From Siphonodentalium dalli (lineage: Eukaryota > Mollusca > Scaphopoda > Gadilida > Siphonodentaliidae): 64,000 bases of DNA. A model generated the notes under the pieces. The model saw only the letters and a list, made by a program, of their open reading frames with translations. It was not told the origin of the DNA and ran no database searches. Numbering within the stretch: position 1 is the first letter of the stretch; every line of letters starts with the position of its first letter. The stretch lies in assembly GCA_032622095.1 (NCBI GenBank), contig CP136066.1, positions 183,744,716 to 183,808,715 of the forward strand, given 5' to 3'. The translations under genes and the position numbers were made by a program. Positions 55,298 through 64,000 of this stretch are shown in pieces.

Positions 55298-55523
55298 TTA
55301 ACCCTTTGAGTGCCAGGTCGGATTTTTGTATCAACGCATATACCCTGTGCCAATGCATTCTCTTATATATACGAGTCGACCATAGGTCGCCTCGCATATA
55401 TAAGAGAATGCATTGGCCTAACAATTTTTTTTTAATTTTTTTTTATTTACAATTTTAATAATTTATTCTTATATTCTTTAACATACTTATTTTGTAGGTT
55501 GTATCTGGCACTCAAAGGGTTAA
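55298..55523. mobile_element. TTAA-D element with one H hairpin
   Basis: TTAA 55298-55301 and 55520-55523; ends CCCTTTGAGTGCC and GGCACTCAAAGGG. 'ggatttttgtatcaacgcat' as in the 39.17-kb palindrome, then 'accctgtgcc', an H hairpin (55352-55418, loop gtcgaccataggtcgc) and a T-rich spacer. Confidence 0.9.
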
Positions 55524-55855
55524 ACGTTCGTTTAATAACAGAAAATAGTGCCAGATGACATTTGACTTCCGGTTTGTCGTCTGTTTACATGCGTATATGT
55601 TGTCTCAAAATACTATGACTTCTAATAGTTTTCCAACAAACTGTAACGAATGAAGAGTTTGAAAAATTATGTCATTAAATATATGCCATTAAATATGCCA
55701 AAGAGTCTTTATTTATCTGGGACTATTTCTTTACTCGGGCAAACAACGCATAGTTACGTGAAACAATCATAGCATGCGTTATAGAAGTCGATGTTAGTTT
55801 CGCGTCCCATTAGTTGATTTAAGTAAGTATGTTTTGTCAAAGTTTTGGATCATGT
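55524..55855. other. MYO5 intron 2, nothing recognised
   Basis: No supported exon. Confidence 0.35.
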
Positions 55856-55859
55856 AATA

Positions 55860-56015
55860 AATAGAATCTGCAACTCGTTTCCAGTTTATAGCGGAATTTA
55901 CAAAACTCGTCGAGTAAATTAGGTCTGGACCTCGCCAAAGGCTTGATCCAGACCTAATTTAGTGGACTCGTTTTGTAAATTCTGCTATAAACTGGGGACT
56001 CGTTGTAGATCCTCT
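55860..56015. mobile_element. Foldback element (about 150 bp)
   Basis: 'atctgcaactcgtttccagt...ttacaaaactcgtcgagtaaattaggtctgga' folds on 'tccagacctaatttagtgga...cgttttgtaaattctgctat...gagtcc...cgttgtagat' (split here). Arms of about 65 bp, around 90% paired. Confidence 0.7.
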
Positions 56016-56194
56016 ATTTGCAAAATGACATACACCCTGAAATAAAAATATAACTTTGAATACAACCTGAAATGAAAATATAAAATATATAAATGACAAT
56101 AACTTCAGACACTTTGCCTGGGACAGTCATAGCACTATAGCCTTGCTGTCTTCCTGTCTCTCCTAGTATTATAACCTAGCGGTACGATCATGTA

Positions 56195-56300
56195 CCTGTG
56201 GCAATTCATTTTCTTATATATGGGAGACTTGCATATATAAGAGAATGCACTGGCACAGGATCTTTAACACTGAACCAGTGCAGCTCCCGTTATGAAAGTG
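56195..56300. mobile_element. TTAA-C remnant, right portion
   Basis: A shortened H hairpin (56205-56255), 'gcacaggatctttaacactg', 'aaccagtgcagctcccgtta' and 'tgaaagtgataa', with the closing TTAA decayed. Confidence 0.7.
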
Positions 56301-56559
56301 ATAAGCTGGGCATATGATCATGAACAGGAAATGTTGTATGTCCTCAGTTCCACCATGCTAAATCAGGAAAACAGTGGCACTAGGATAGAGCAGTGGAATG
56401 ATTAAAAGTTTAGGCTAATGAAACCTGAAATCTAATTTTAATCTGGACCCATAAATGTTCCTGACATTCATCAACATGCCAGGATTCCCTAATCTTATTG
56501 ATCATTATCTGAATTTGGCAGTGCAATCTCCCAAACTTTATCTGAGACATAATGGGAAA

Positions 56560-57335
56560 ATCAATTGTTAAACTTCACTTGTTGAGACTGTAGGTTCCCT
56601 CCTTAGTGGGAGCAGCTATTTATTGGCCGGTCTTCAATTCTACATGCCAAGATCAATACCAGATTCAAATTTGGTGGAAACATTATTATCCCATTTCATT
56701 AGTGATGAGATGAATACGGTGTTTCCCAAAGGAAACATCAGTTGCCATCACTAAAGTATCAAAATCTGCTCAGAAAGATGAATATTTGTGTCGGTCAAAT
56801 GATTCCAGGGCTTTTTATTACATCAGTGCGAGAATATGTTTAAAAAATCATATTGACAAACTTCTAAAGTAGTACAGAAAGATAAATATCTTTGCCAAAT
56901 AAGGTCCCAGAGTGATGGGATGTCCCAATAAAGTACATTGCCTCCCAAAAGAAACATTGTTTGCTACTACAAAAACTTGATATCCCATTATTTCACGAAA
57001 TTCACTTGTTGAGTGTACTAGTAGGCTCCTGCTTTAAATGGAGATATTTATGGTCCACACTTTAATTCTCGTACCACAGCGAGATCACTTATATGATATT
57101 CAAATTCTAACTATTAGTATTCATTTTCATTAGAGGGAATGAATACATTGCCTGTCCCAAAGGAAACTCATTTGCTCTGACCTAAACTTCCAAATGAGCT
57201 CAGACAGAGAAATATATGTGCCAAGTAAAGTCCCAGAGTTATGGGATGAATGCATTGGCTCCCAAAGGTAACATTATTTGCTATGACTAAAGCTTTGAAA
57301 TTGACTCAGAAAGATATATATTTGTGTCTACCAAA
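56560..57335. repeat. Old tandem duplication, about 430-bp unit
   Basis: 'acttgttgagactgtaggtt' and 'acttgttgagtgtactagta' start the two copies. Both contain 'tttaattct', a 'ttcattagtgatgagatgaa'-like segment, 'cccaaaggaaac' and 'ctcagaaagat..atatttgtgtc'. A shorter subrepeat of 'cccagagt.atggga' plus 'cccaaaggtaaca' also recurs. Confidence 0.65.
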
Positions 57336-57467
57336 ATACTTAAAGTGATATGAAACACTCCGCTGAGGTGTTCAGAACCAAGTAACAAAGAACCATGCCA
57401 AAATAAGTTATTTTCATACATTTGATATCAAAATAGGCAGAAAACAGCGTCATCTTTATGAACGAAT

Positions 57468-57656
57468 TACAGTAATGTCCTAAATAATCGACCCCTTAAC
57501 CACAGCAGAATTATGGGTAACTTTACATGATTTTGTTGGAAATATGGCTCAGAGCTTTCTGATGAATGGCAACAAGCCATATTTCCGACTAAATCCTGAA
57601 AAGTTACCCATAATTCTGCTGTGGTTAAGGAGTCGATTAATTAGAGCATTACTGTA
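57468..57656. mobile_element. HpA element, tip partly deleted
   Basis: Element 57470-57654. The left arm breaks at 'gttggaaatatgg' and continues 'ctcagagctttctgatgaat'. This is the one two-armed copy whose diagnostic site is not matched (A on the left, right arm implying T). Confidence 0.88.
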
Positions 57657-57764
57657 CAACGTACCCTTCATGCTCTTATTAGCTTACAGTATCCTTGCTC
57701 TCTGTTCAATCTAATTCACCAAATGATAAAGGTCTCTAGTTGCTCAGTAAGGTTCATAGCACAT

Positions 57765-57890
57765 TAAAAGTGGGACTGTACACTAAATCCAGCCATTTAT
57801 GGGACCTTTCATACTCAACAGAATATATGCAATAAATGAGATGGTTCCATAAATGGCCGGATTTAGTGTACAGTACCCCTTTAAGTCATC
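57765..57890. mobile_element. Small foldback (about 120 bp)
   Basis: 'agtgggactgtacactaaat', 'ccagccatttatggga' against 'tccataaatggccgg' and 'atttagtgtacagtacccct'. Arms of about 40 bp. Confidence 0.7.
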
Positions 57891-58048
57891 ATAAACAATC
57901 CAGCAATCGGAAGGTGGTTCAATTCCTTAATCCTGATGGTTTGTAAATGGTGGGTTTGTGTATCTCGGCAAGCTATTTATGGGCGATAGATGGTTTATAT
58001 TGCAGTGCAGTGATTTTCCAGTGAAATTTACCTTCTCCAATGTCTTCG

Positions 58049-58158
58049 TACAGTAATGCCCTAAGTAATCGACTCCCTAACCACAGCAGAATTATGGGTA
58101 ACTTTTCAGGATTTAGTCGGAAATATGGCTTGTTGCCATTTATTGGAAAGCTCTCCCC
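58049..58158. mobile_element. HpA element, right arm missing
   Basis: TA then CAGTAATGCCCTAAGTAATC; the left arm continues to 'ttattggaaagctctccccg' and stops. Confidence 0.88.
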
Positions 58159-58454
58159 GAGGCCTACATACCAAATGTGAGTCAGATCTGTCAAGCAGTT
58201 TTCGAGTCTATAACACACACGCATACAGACAGACAGAGTCAGAAGAAGTTCCAAAATATAAAATAGATTATCCCACCGATGGGGGGGGGGGGGGGGGAAT
58301 TTCCGGGGCATGTATGCCGGGGTGGGTGGATGGTCGATGGGACCAACAAACAATTTTTGCAATGAGTTTGGCTTAAAACACCTTAGAATAAGAGAAATAA
58401 TGTAATTCTAACTGCTAAACTGACTGCAGGCAGTTATCGTGTTGTATTTTGTTC
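58159..58454. other. Low-complexity stretch with long G run
   Basis: 'cagacagacagagtcagaag' and a G18-19 run at about 58279-58297. Fragment of a CAGAC-type dispersed repeat; no gene. Confidence 0.4.
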
Positions 58455-58560
58455 AAATTTTGAAATCCAAGATGGCCACTGGCAGCTATGTTATTTTTTG
58501 GCCGAATGATCCCAAAATGACTCGTTCCTATTTACATGTCAATGTTAACATCCATGAAAA
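58455..58560. repeat. Fragment of the 15.3-17.5 kb element's arm repeat
   Basis: 'aaatccaagatggccactgg', 'gccgaatgatcccaaaatga' and 'ctcgttcc..tttacatgtcaatgttaacatcc' match one arm unit. Confidence 0.85.
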
Positions 58561-59257
58561 TAGTATGCACAGAAATTCATATACAGCTGTTTTACAGTGA
58601 ATTTCCCCCTGCAACTCTCTGTTTTAGTGTTAAAGGGGGGGTGGGTGTCCAAAAATGGTCGGAAAAAACTGCCGAAAATGGAAAACGAAAAACATTTTGG
58701 ACGCGGGGGGGTGGGTGGGTCCCAACAAGGGTCGAAAGTTAAAAATCTACATGCCTGAAAAAAAATTCTTCGATCCATCTTTATTATTTTATGCCCTGCA
58801 ATCTATATTAAACTTGTTATATGAAGAGATAGACCATCTTTAGGGCATACACACTGAATCTGCCTCTTTAATATTCATCATGCATCTTACAGTATAAATG
58901 GAATAAATCTGAATAATGAATAGAATAATTTCTGTGGCTTTTGATTGAAACCACGAGTAGTTTTCTAACGGCGTCTCAGTATTTCAATTGTTCATTATTC
59001 CGTATATCACTTTACCATTTTTAAACAGAATTATCTTTTGATCTCGCACGAAGGGAATGACATCTTATGCTTTGATCTTTTCCAAATCAAATATCCAATA
59101 TTTCAAATAATTTAATATAACTCTCATGAGATCTGACGGAGAAAGAAATTCTTTCATGAATTGTTAGACGATGTCAAATGTAATGCAAACAATTTTTCTC
59201 ATGCATCAGAATCAGTTAGATGAGAAGTCTCGAGAGGTTTTGGGAAGGATCGCTCAG
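58561..59257. other. MYO5 intron 2, nothing recognised
   Basis: 'gtgggtgtcc' and 'gtgggtgggtccc' G-rich phrases at 58625-58725; no supported exon. Confidence 0.35.
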
Positions 59258-59394
59258 TACAGTAATGCCCTAAATAATCGACTCCTTAACCACAGCAGAA
59301 TTATGGGTAATTTTCCAGGATTTAGTCCGAAATATGAAAAGTTACCCATAATTCTGCTGTGGTTAAGGAGTCGATTATTTAGGGCATTACTGTA
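59258..59394. mobile_element. HpA element, large tip deletion
   Basis: Element 59260-59392 with TA on both sides. Only the outer 70 bp of the arms remain, joined at 'ccgaaatatgaaaagttacc'. Outer arms pair perfectly, A/T at the diagnostic site. Confidence 0.92.
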
Positions 59395-59404
59395 ATTCTC
59401 ATAA

Positions 59405-59660
59405 TTGAGAATACACAATAAAGTTGTTATTTTCATAAATCTGATATCCAAATTGGCAGGACGCAACTTAATTTTTTTTCCCGAAAATTTCAGAGGACTG
59501 TTGTAATGAGCTGCATCCATCCGTGTATGCGTGGTGCCATCCGTCGCTCTGTTTTATTTTCATAAATTTTATATCCAGCTTGGAGGACGCGACTTCATTA
59601 TTGTTCCCGGATAATTTTGGAGGACTATTGTAATCAGCCGCATCCGTCCGTGCATGCATG
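59405..59660. repeat. Tandem repeat, about 126-bp unit, 2 copies
   Basis: 'ttattttcataaatctgata', 'ggaggacgcgacttcatt', 'aattttggaggactattgta' and 'catccgtccgtgcatgcatg' recur with moderate divergence. Confidence 0.7.
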
Positions 59661-60070
59661 GGGGCATCCGTGTGTCCGTCCCATTCCTTGTCCCGATGTT
59701 AACTTGAGTAATATTAAAAAGAATTTCTTGATATTTGTATGTGGTTCGCTTATGAGAAGACGCAGGCTAAGTTCAAATTTGGTAACGGTCCGATGAATTT
59801 TGATGGAGTTATGGCCCTTTGTCGTCTTATAAATCACTGTTTTCGGGTGTGCAGATGGTAACTTGAGCAATATTCAACAGCATTTCTTGATATTTGGTAC
59901 GTGGTTCACATTTGAGAAGATGCAGGCCAAGTTCAAATTTGGTCTCGGTCGAATGATTTATGACGGAGTTATACCCCTTTTCGACATAGATATCACTGTT
60001 TTCGGTCCTTTTTCAACTTAGAAATCATAATATTTGCATTGTCTAAATGATAACTTAAGAAATGATTAGC
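59661..60070. repeat. Dispersed mollusc-type repeat, about 2.5 units of 150-170 bp
   Basis: 'taacttgagtaatattaaaa', 'tttcttgatatttg', 'gtggttcgcttatgagaaga', 'caagttcaaatttggt' and 'ggagttatggcccttt'. The HpB element at 60085 is inserted inside the next unit ('aatctcttgatatttggtgt' resumes at 60343). Confidence 0.65.
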
Positions 60071-60076
60071 AATCTT

Positions 60077-60345
60077 CTAATGAACAAGCCTTGAAATAGG
60101 GTGTCTGTCATTTGCAGAATGAGGTCCCCAGAGGGTGAATTTAGTGATGCTACCCCACATAGCGGGCTAGCATCACCAAATTCACCCTCTGGGAACCTCA
60201 TTCTGCTGAGGTGTAAGCAGAATGAGGTCCCCAGAGGGTGAATTTGGTGATGCTAGCCCACTATGCGGGATAGCATCACTAAATTCACCTCTAGGGACCT
60301 CATTCTGCAAATGACAGACACCCTATTTCAAGGCTTGCTAATGAA
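60077..60345. mobile_element. HpB short-form element (253 bp) with perfect 8-bp duplication
   Basis: Element 60085-60337, flanked by CTAATGAA on both sides (60077-60084, 60338-60345). The site atagN is G on the left and its complement C on the right. Confidence 0.95.
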
Positions 60346-60499
60346 TCTCTTGATATTTGGTGTGTAGTTCACATTTGAGAACATGCAGGTCATCGTCAAT
60401 TTCGAGTCAAGTTTTTGCCAGAATTTGACTTCTTTATTCTTAAAAAAAGCCAACGTCACAAAAAGGCACCTTGTTTCGGGGAACTGCAACCTTTTATTA

Positions 60500-60606
60500 T
60501 ACAGTAATGCCCTAATTAATCGACTCCATAACCAGAGCAGAATTATGGGTAATTTTTCAGGATTTAGTCGGAAATATGGCTTGTTGCCATTCATCGGAAA
60601 GCTCTT
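60500..60606. mobile_element. HpA element, right arm missing
   Basis: TA, then CAGTAATGCCCTAATTAATC; left arm complete to 'catcggaaagctctt'. Confidence 0.88.
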
Positions 60607-61078
60607 GCCAAAAATATGTTGCATCCAAATTATATAGATGGTTTCTTGGATGTTCTGTCTGAATCTATGGATGACAATGAAGTTCCAATTTTGCAATCAA
60701 TTTTATTCGTTTCATCACTCTTACTTACTTTACAAGTTTTCTAGGCTCCCATCTTGTTAAAAATAAAGAAAAAATCAAGTGTGGCTTGTGTACATGTAAA
60801 TCAAAGATTCTTCATATAGCAATTCATATATAATAATAAAAATATGCACATATTGAGGAAATCGCTCCAAAAGCCTGTCAGACTTTTAGTCAGAAACGCA
60901 TTTAGCACATTGGAAATTGAAAATTGTTTTGATAATTTCAATCCGAATTTCATAACCACTTGTTAGTTTGGAGTAAAAGTGTCTTTGGATAGAATGGAAT
61001 ATTTTCACTTGTTATTTGGAGACCTGCAGATGGAAGTTCTTTGTCCATCTTTATTATATAGTGGCCATTTAGTTAATA
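60607..61078. other. MYO5 intron 2, nothing recognised
   Basis: No supported exon. Confidence 0.35.
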
Positions 61079-61079
61079 T

Positions 61080-61620
61080 TTTTATACCCCCACTTTCGAA
61101 GAAAATGGGGGGTATACTGGATTGACTGCGTCTGTCCGTCCGTCACGCTTTCTCCCTCCGTGGCACCGTCCGTCCGTCCGACCTCATAACTCGAACAACC
61201 ATGAACCGATTTCAATAATTTTTTGTATGCAATCTCCTTAGGACTGCCTCTCCACATGATGCTAATTGCGGTTCGGTCCGACTTTTTTTTGTTTAAGTTA
61301 CGCCTTATTTTCGAGTTATTTTGACTTAGAAAATTCTGTCCGACTTAATAACTTTAACAAATTTGAACCGATTTCAATCATTTTTGGTATATATGCTTCT
61401 CACAATACCCTCTCTACATGAAGCGGCTAGGGATTGGCTCAGACTGTTTTTCGTAATATTACACTTCATTTTCGACTTATTTTGACTTAGAAAATTCTGT
61501 CCGACTTAATAACTTTAACAAATATGAACCAATTTGAATAATTTTTTCTGTACAAGCTTCTTGTGACACCATATCGATATATTAGTCCGAATTTTTCTTT
61601 AAAGTTAAAAATCTTTTTTG
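61080..61620. repeat. Mollusc-type 'tatacccccac' repeat with GTCCGTC tract
   Basis: 'tatacccccactttcgaag' folds on 'aaaatggggggtata'. Then 'gtccgtccgtcacgctttct' and three diverged units with 'ccgatttcaat.attttttgta', 'cttattttgacttagaaaat' and 'tctgtccgacttaataactt'. Confidence 0.7.
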
Positions 61621-61668
61621 TTGGGATTACTACGGAAGCACTGTAGCGCCACAAATAAAATAATAATT

Positions 61669-61902
61669 ACGGCGTTTAAACGCCCTATTACGGCGTTTAA
61701 ACGCCCTAATACGGCGTTTAAACGCCCTAATTACGGCGTTTAAACGCCCTAATTACGGCGTTTAAACGCCCTATTACGGCGTTTAAACGCCCTAACACGG
61801 CGTTTAAACGCCCTAATTACGGCATTTAAACGCCCTATTACGGCGTTTAAACGCCCTAATACGGCGTTTAAACGCCCTAATTACGGCGTTTAAACGCCCT
61901 AA
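61669..61902. repeat. Minisatellite of 11 palindromic 21/22-bp units
   Basis: Unit 'acggcgtttaaacgccct' plus a 3-4 base spacer; each unit holds the 14-bp perfect palindrome GGCGTTTAAACGCC. Ten of the 11 units are identical in the palindrome (one has ggcattt). Spacers alternate in a three-unit rhythm (ATT, AAT or AAC, AATT), giving a 64-bp higher-order period. Confidence 0.95.
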
Positions 61903-61980
61903 TGCGACATATATGGAATGACTAGTGAACCTTCGGACTGAACCTTCGGACTACTGAACCCTACCCGATCAATGTCTGAA

Positions 61981-62103
61981 CAGAATGAGGTCCCTTAGCA
62001 AGGGTGAATTTGGTGATGCTAGCCGCTATGCGGGGTAATATCTCTAAATTCACCCTCTGGGGACCTCATTCTGCAAATGTCAGGCACCTTATTTCCGGGC
62101 TTG
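61981..62103. mobile_element. HpB remnant, single terminal cassette
   Basis: Cassette from 'cagaatgaggtcccttagca' to 'ctcattctgcaaatgtcagg' and terminus 'atttccgggcttg'. Confidence 0.82.
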
Positions 62104-62244
62104 ATACCACCACTGGTATATGCGTTGGTTTGGGTGCAATGTGTCTAACCGTGAAACATGTGGTCCCCTGCTATAAGCATATACCCTTCGCTATGTGCAT
62201 GTTCGACTACATGGGGGTGTTTTGAGTGCATTCTAGTTCATTTT

Positions 62245-62385
62245 GGATTTTCGGAGAATCGGGCCTAAGGAGAATCGGGCCCTCGAGTTATGGGCTTTCG
62301 GAGAATCGGGCTTTCGGAGAATCGGGCCTTCGGAATTATGGGGTTTTGGAGAATCGGGCCTTCGGAGTTATGGGCTTTCCAGGGC
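62245..62385. repeat. Short tandem repeat 'ttcggagaatcgggc'
   Basis: Six to seven variants of 'tcggagaatcgggcc' alternating with 'ttcggagttatgggc'. This explains the repetitive GESGLR-type open frames here. Confidence 0.85.
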
Positions 62386-62699
62386 TGGCATTCTCAGAAA
62401 TCCGGGCGGGCTAAGACCAGCCCTCCTCAATCAGCCTAGGTGGGCTATAGCCCTCCTCAGTGAATGATGTCATAGCATGGACATTTTAGCCAACTACAGC
62501 GAAATCACATTCACGACAATGGAAATAGTCATTATCTGAACTAAACTGCGTTAATACATTTTACAAAGGGAGCCATTCCAAAATGTACCTCACCCCATAG
62601 ACTTTACCCACCCGAATAAAGGCCATCGGTTATAGGGTGATAGAGCCAGAAACATTAATCGTGAGTCACTACTCATATAATGCAGTGGTCTTGTTATTG

Positions 62700-63221
62700 T
62701 GTTTGATGCACCAACTAATGGCTAAAATGTAGACAGTCATTTAATCTTATTAATGGTTCTCAATCCGATTAAGCACCCCTAAATTACTATTTCTTTGACT
62801 TCGGGGGTAAAAAATAATTGATTCGAGTCGACGAACCTACCCATCAACGCTCAGAGTGATCAGATATCAATTTTTCAAGTTTTTTTTACATCTATTGTTT
62901 GTGGCACAGAACACGCCGTCAAAAGGATGTTCTCAGTCAAAATTGCGTTAGTATTACCATTTATTTTTAGTTATCCACCTTCGTCCGTTTGAATAAGTGT
63001 TTCTGTGGCAATTATCAGTACACATCTCGAGAAAATTACAAACTTCAAAAATCAATATCTCATCACTCTGAGCTTTGATGGATGGGTTCCTCGACTCGAA
63101 TCAAATATGTTTTACCCCTGAAGCCAAAGAAATAGTAATTTAGGGGTGCTTAATCGGATTGAGTACCATTAATAAGATTAAATGACTGTCTACATTTTAG
63201 CCATTAGTTGGTGCATCAAAC
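62700..63221. mobile_element. Foldback element, about 160-bp arms
   Basis: 'gtttgatgcaccaactaatg', 'ctaaaatgtagacagtcatt', 'taatcttattaatggt' and 'cacccctaaattactatttc' pair with 63061-63221 in inverted order. The loop of about 200 bp (62861-63060) is unique. Confidence 0.85.
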
Positions 63222-63300
63222 ACAACAAGCCGTCGGAGACGGCGGTATCCCCCGCCGAAATGTGCAGTTGGGGAAGTGCATTCTCAATAAAGTTTACGTT
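63222..63300. other. Short GC-rich motif
   Basis: 'gccgtcggagacggcggtat' followed by 'cccccgccgaaatgtgcag' is a compact GC-rich foldback next to the element above, possibly the end of another repeat. Confidence 0.35.
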
Positions 63301-63507
63301 CTCAGTACGTGGTAAATAAGAGGTGGGATTTTGTCAAAAAGCCAGGCTCGCGAACTCATTTTAGGTACTAGTCATGGGAACAAATATACCAAAACTCTTT
63401 TAAATCCGTTGATATAAATTTTGAGCAAAATTAAAAAAAAAAATATATTTGATAAAATATACCTCAATATCTCCATAATCATGCATAAATATTCTTAGAA
63501 TGACATT

Positions 63508-63753
63508 TTACTTCTTGACAGCCCATATCACATGGTGGTCTGTGTACAGAACTGGAAAAGCATGTGTGTCCATTTTAATATTAGAGTGAAGTAGGTCGAG
63601 TGTTCCTTCAAGTATATGTGTCGGCTGCACAACAGATTGATGTATTTTGAAGATGTTTTCAAGTTGGGACACATATTTCTCCTGATGGATGTTGAAATTG
63701 AAATCACCAGTGCAGATTATTGTAACAAATTTTAAAAAGTCCAATAACTCTGC
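63508..63753 (-). pseudogene. Retroelement/Helentron-type endonuclease (EEP) fragment
   Basis: About 80 codons on the - strand. Motifs in order: AELLDFLKF, CTGDFNFNIHQ (the GDFN motif of apurinic-type endonucleases), QPTHILEGTLDLLHSN (PTH...TLDL block) and YTDHHVIWAVKK (the SDH-type metal-site motif near the C terminus), then TAA at 63508. This order is typical of the second half of the endonuclease-exonuclease-phosphatase domain carried by non-LTR retrotransposons and by Helentron-type rolling-circle elements. The first half, reverse transcriptase and helicase are absent, so the copy is dead. Confidence 0.62.
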
Positions 63754-64000
63754 TTAAAATAACCGGCCGGACCTGGTTTGCGAACTCATTCTAGATACTG
63801 GTCATGTGAACTCATTTACCGAATATCTCTGAAATCCATTGACATTTGTGGAAATGAGCCCACACAAAAATAAACAATGTCCAATAACTCTGCTTAAAAT
63901 ATCCTGCCGGACCTGGTTTTCGAACTCATTCTAGATACTGATCATGTGAACACAAATAACAAAAATCTTTGAAATCCGTTGACATTTGTGGAAATGAGCC
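63739..64000. repeat. Tandem repeat, 140-bp unit, nearly 2 copies, running off the window
   Basis: 'gtccaataactctgcttaaa' at 63739 and 63879; 'cggacctggttt.cgaactc', 'attctagatactg.tcatgt' and 'ttgacatttgtggaaatgag' recur. A more diverged unit lies at 63339-63435. The unit edge overlaps the 5' end of the endonuclease fragment. Confidence 0.8.

Noticed and set aside
4620-60606. Recurrent frames such as NRLLNHSRIMGNFSGFSRKY and KPYFRLNPEKLPIILLWL
   Set aside because: Translations of the two arms of HpA elements; they end with the element, not with a gene.
61669-61902. CRISPR-like array of regular repeats
   Set aside because: Units are 21/22 bp with 3-4 base spacers and no unique spacer sequences, and the context is a eukaryotic genome. 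This is a minisatellite.
62226-62467. Repetitive GESGLR-type open frames as a repeat protein
   Set aside because: Explained by a DNA-level short tandem repeat with no start context or splice signals.
1-64000. tRNA, rRNA, snRNA genes or LTR retrotransposons
   Set aside because: No B-box-like GGTTCGANNCC in a cloverleaf context, no rRNA core sequence and no paired long direct repeats with a primer-binding site were found by reading.

Overview
The window looks like nuclear DNA of a lophotrochozoan animal, most likely a bivalve or other mollusc. It is AT-rich, with long introns, split genes and very many short non-autonomous DNA transposons. One repeat at 61.08-61.62 kb begins with a C-rich/G-rich 'tatacccccac' foldback followed by 'gtccgtccgtc' tracts, which I associate with molluscan genomes. 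No bacterial operon, CRISPR array, rRNA or tRNA gene was recognised.

Genes. (1) At 25.4-52.6 kb and running off the right edge is the 5' end of a class V myosin gene (MYO5, + strand). It has two candidate alternative first exons that both end in phase 0: a canonical 9-codon exon at 25383 (MSAKELYTK) and a 49-codon exon at 37421 whose last residues (STEVYTN) match the same position but add an N-terminal extension. Both would join exon 2 at 52483-52590 (GARIWIPDSDLVW...). Three decayed partial copies of exon 2 lie just upstream of the intact one. (2) On the - strand, head to head with MYO5 across 685 bp, is an intact single-exon 478-codon ARM-repeat protein at 23261-24697, best matched to TMCO6 (importin-alpha-like). 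(3) At the left edge (276-1536) are two short candidate genes in divergent orientation that I cannot name. (4) At the right edge (about 63.5-63.75 kb, - strand) is a broken endonuclease fragment of a retroelement or Helentron.

Mobile DNA. Nearly everything else is repeats, chiefly hairpin-forming families named here for convenience. HpA: TA target site, ends CAGTAATGCCC, about 100-bp arms, 22 copies. HpB: 8-bp target duplications, ends CAAGCCTTGAAATAG, each end itself a hairpin of about 75 bp, 16 copies. TTAA families (piggyBac-like target site): TTAA-C (ends CCCTTTCATGAC), TTAA-D (ends CCCTTTCAGTGCC), TTAA-E (ends CCCTTTACCCAAC), TTAA-F (ends CCCTTTATTTACT) and a larger TTAA element at 41.7-42.6 kb. 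C, D and E carry one common internal module, 'H', a hairpin with 27-bp arms (CCAATGCATTCTCTTATATA...). There are also three hAT-like elements with 7-8 bp duplications (22.1, 32.0 and 49.9 kb), a PIF/Harbinger-like MITE (1.66 kb), a 2.2-kb inverted-repeat element (15.3-17.5 kb) and several foldbacks and minisatellites.

Layout. 0-1.5 kb: candidate small genes. 1.5-22 kb: repeat-rich intergenic DNA. 22-25.4 kb: TMCO6 with a hAT insertion next to its stop codon, then the shared promoter region. 25.4-52.5 kb: MYO5 intron 1, packed with hairpin elements except for a nearly clean 1.3 kb around the second first exon. 38.3-48.4 kb: old segmental duplications that provide filled/empty site pairs for the transposons. 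52.6-64 kb: MYO5 intron 2, still repeat-rich, with one possible 12-nt microexon.

The least expected observations are that the two arms of each hairpin element share the same diagnostic substitutions, and that one hairpin module sits inside TTAA elements with unrelated ends.
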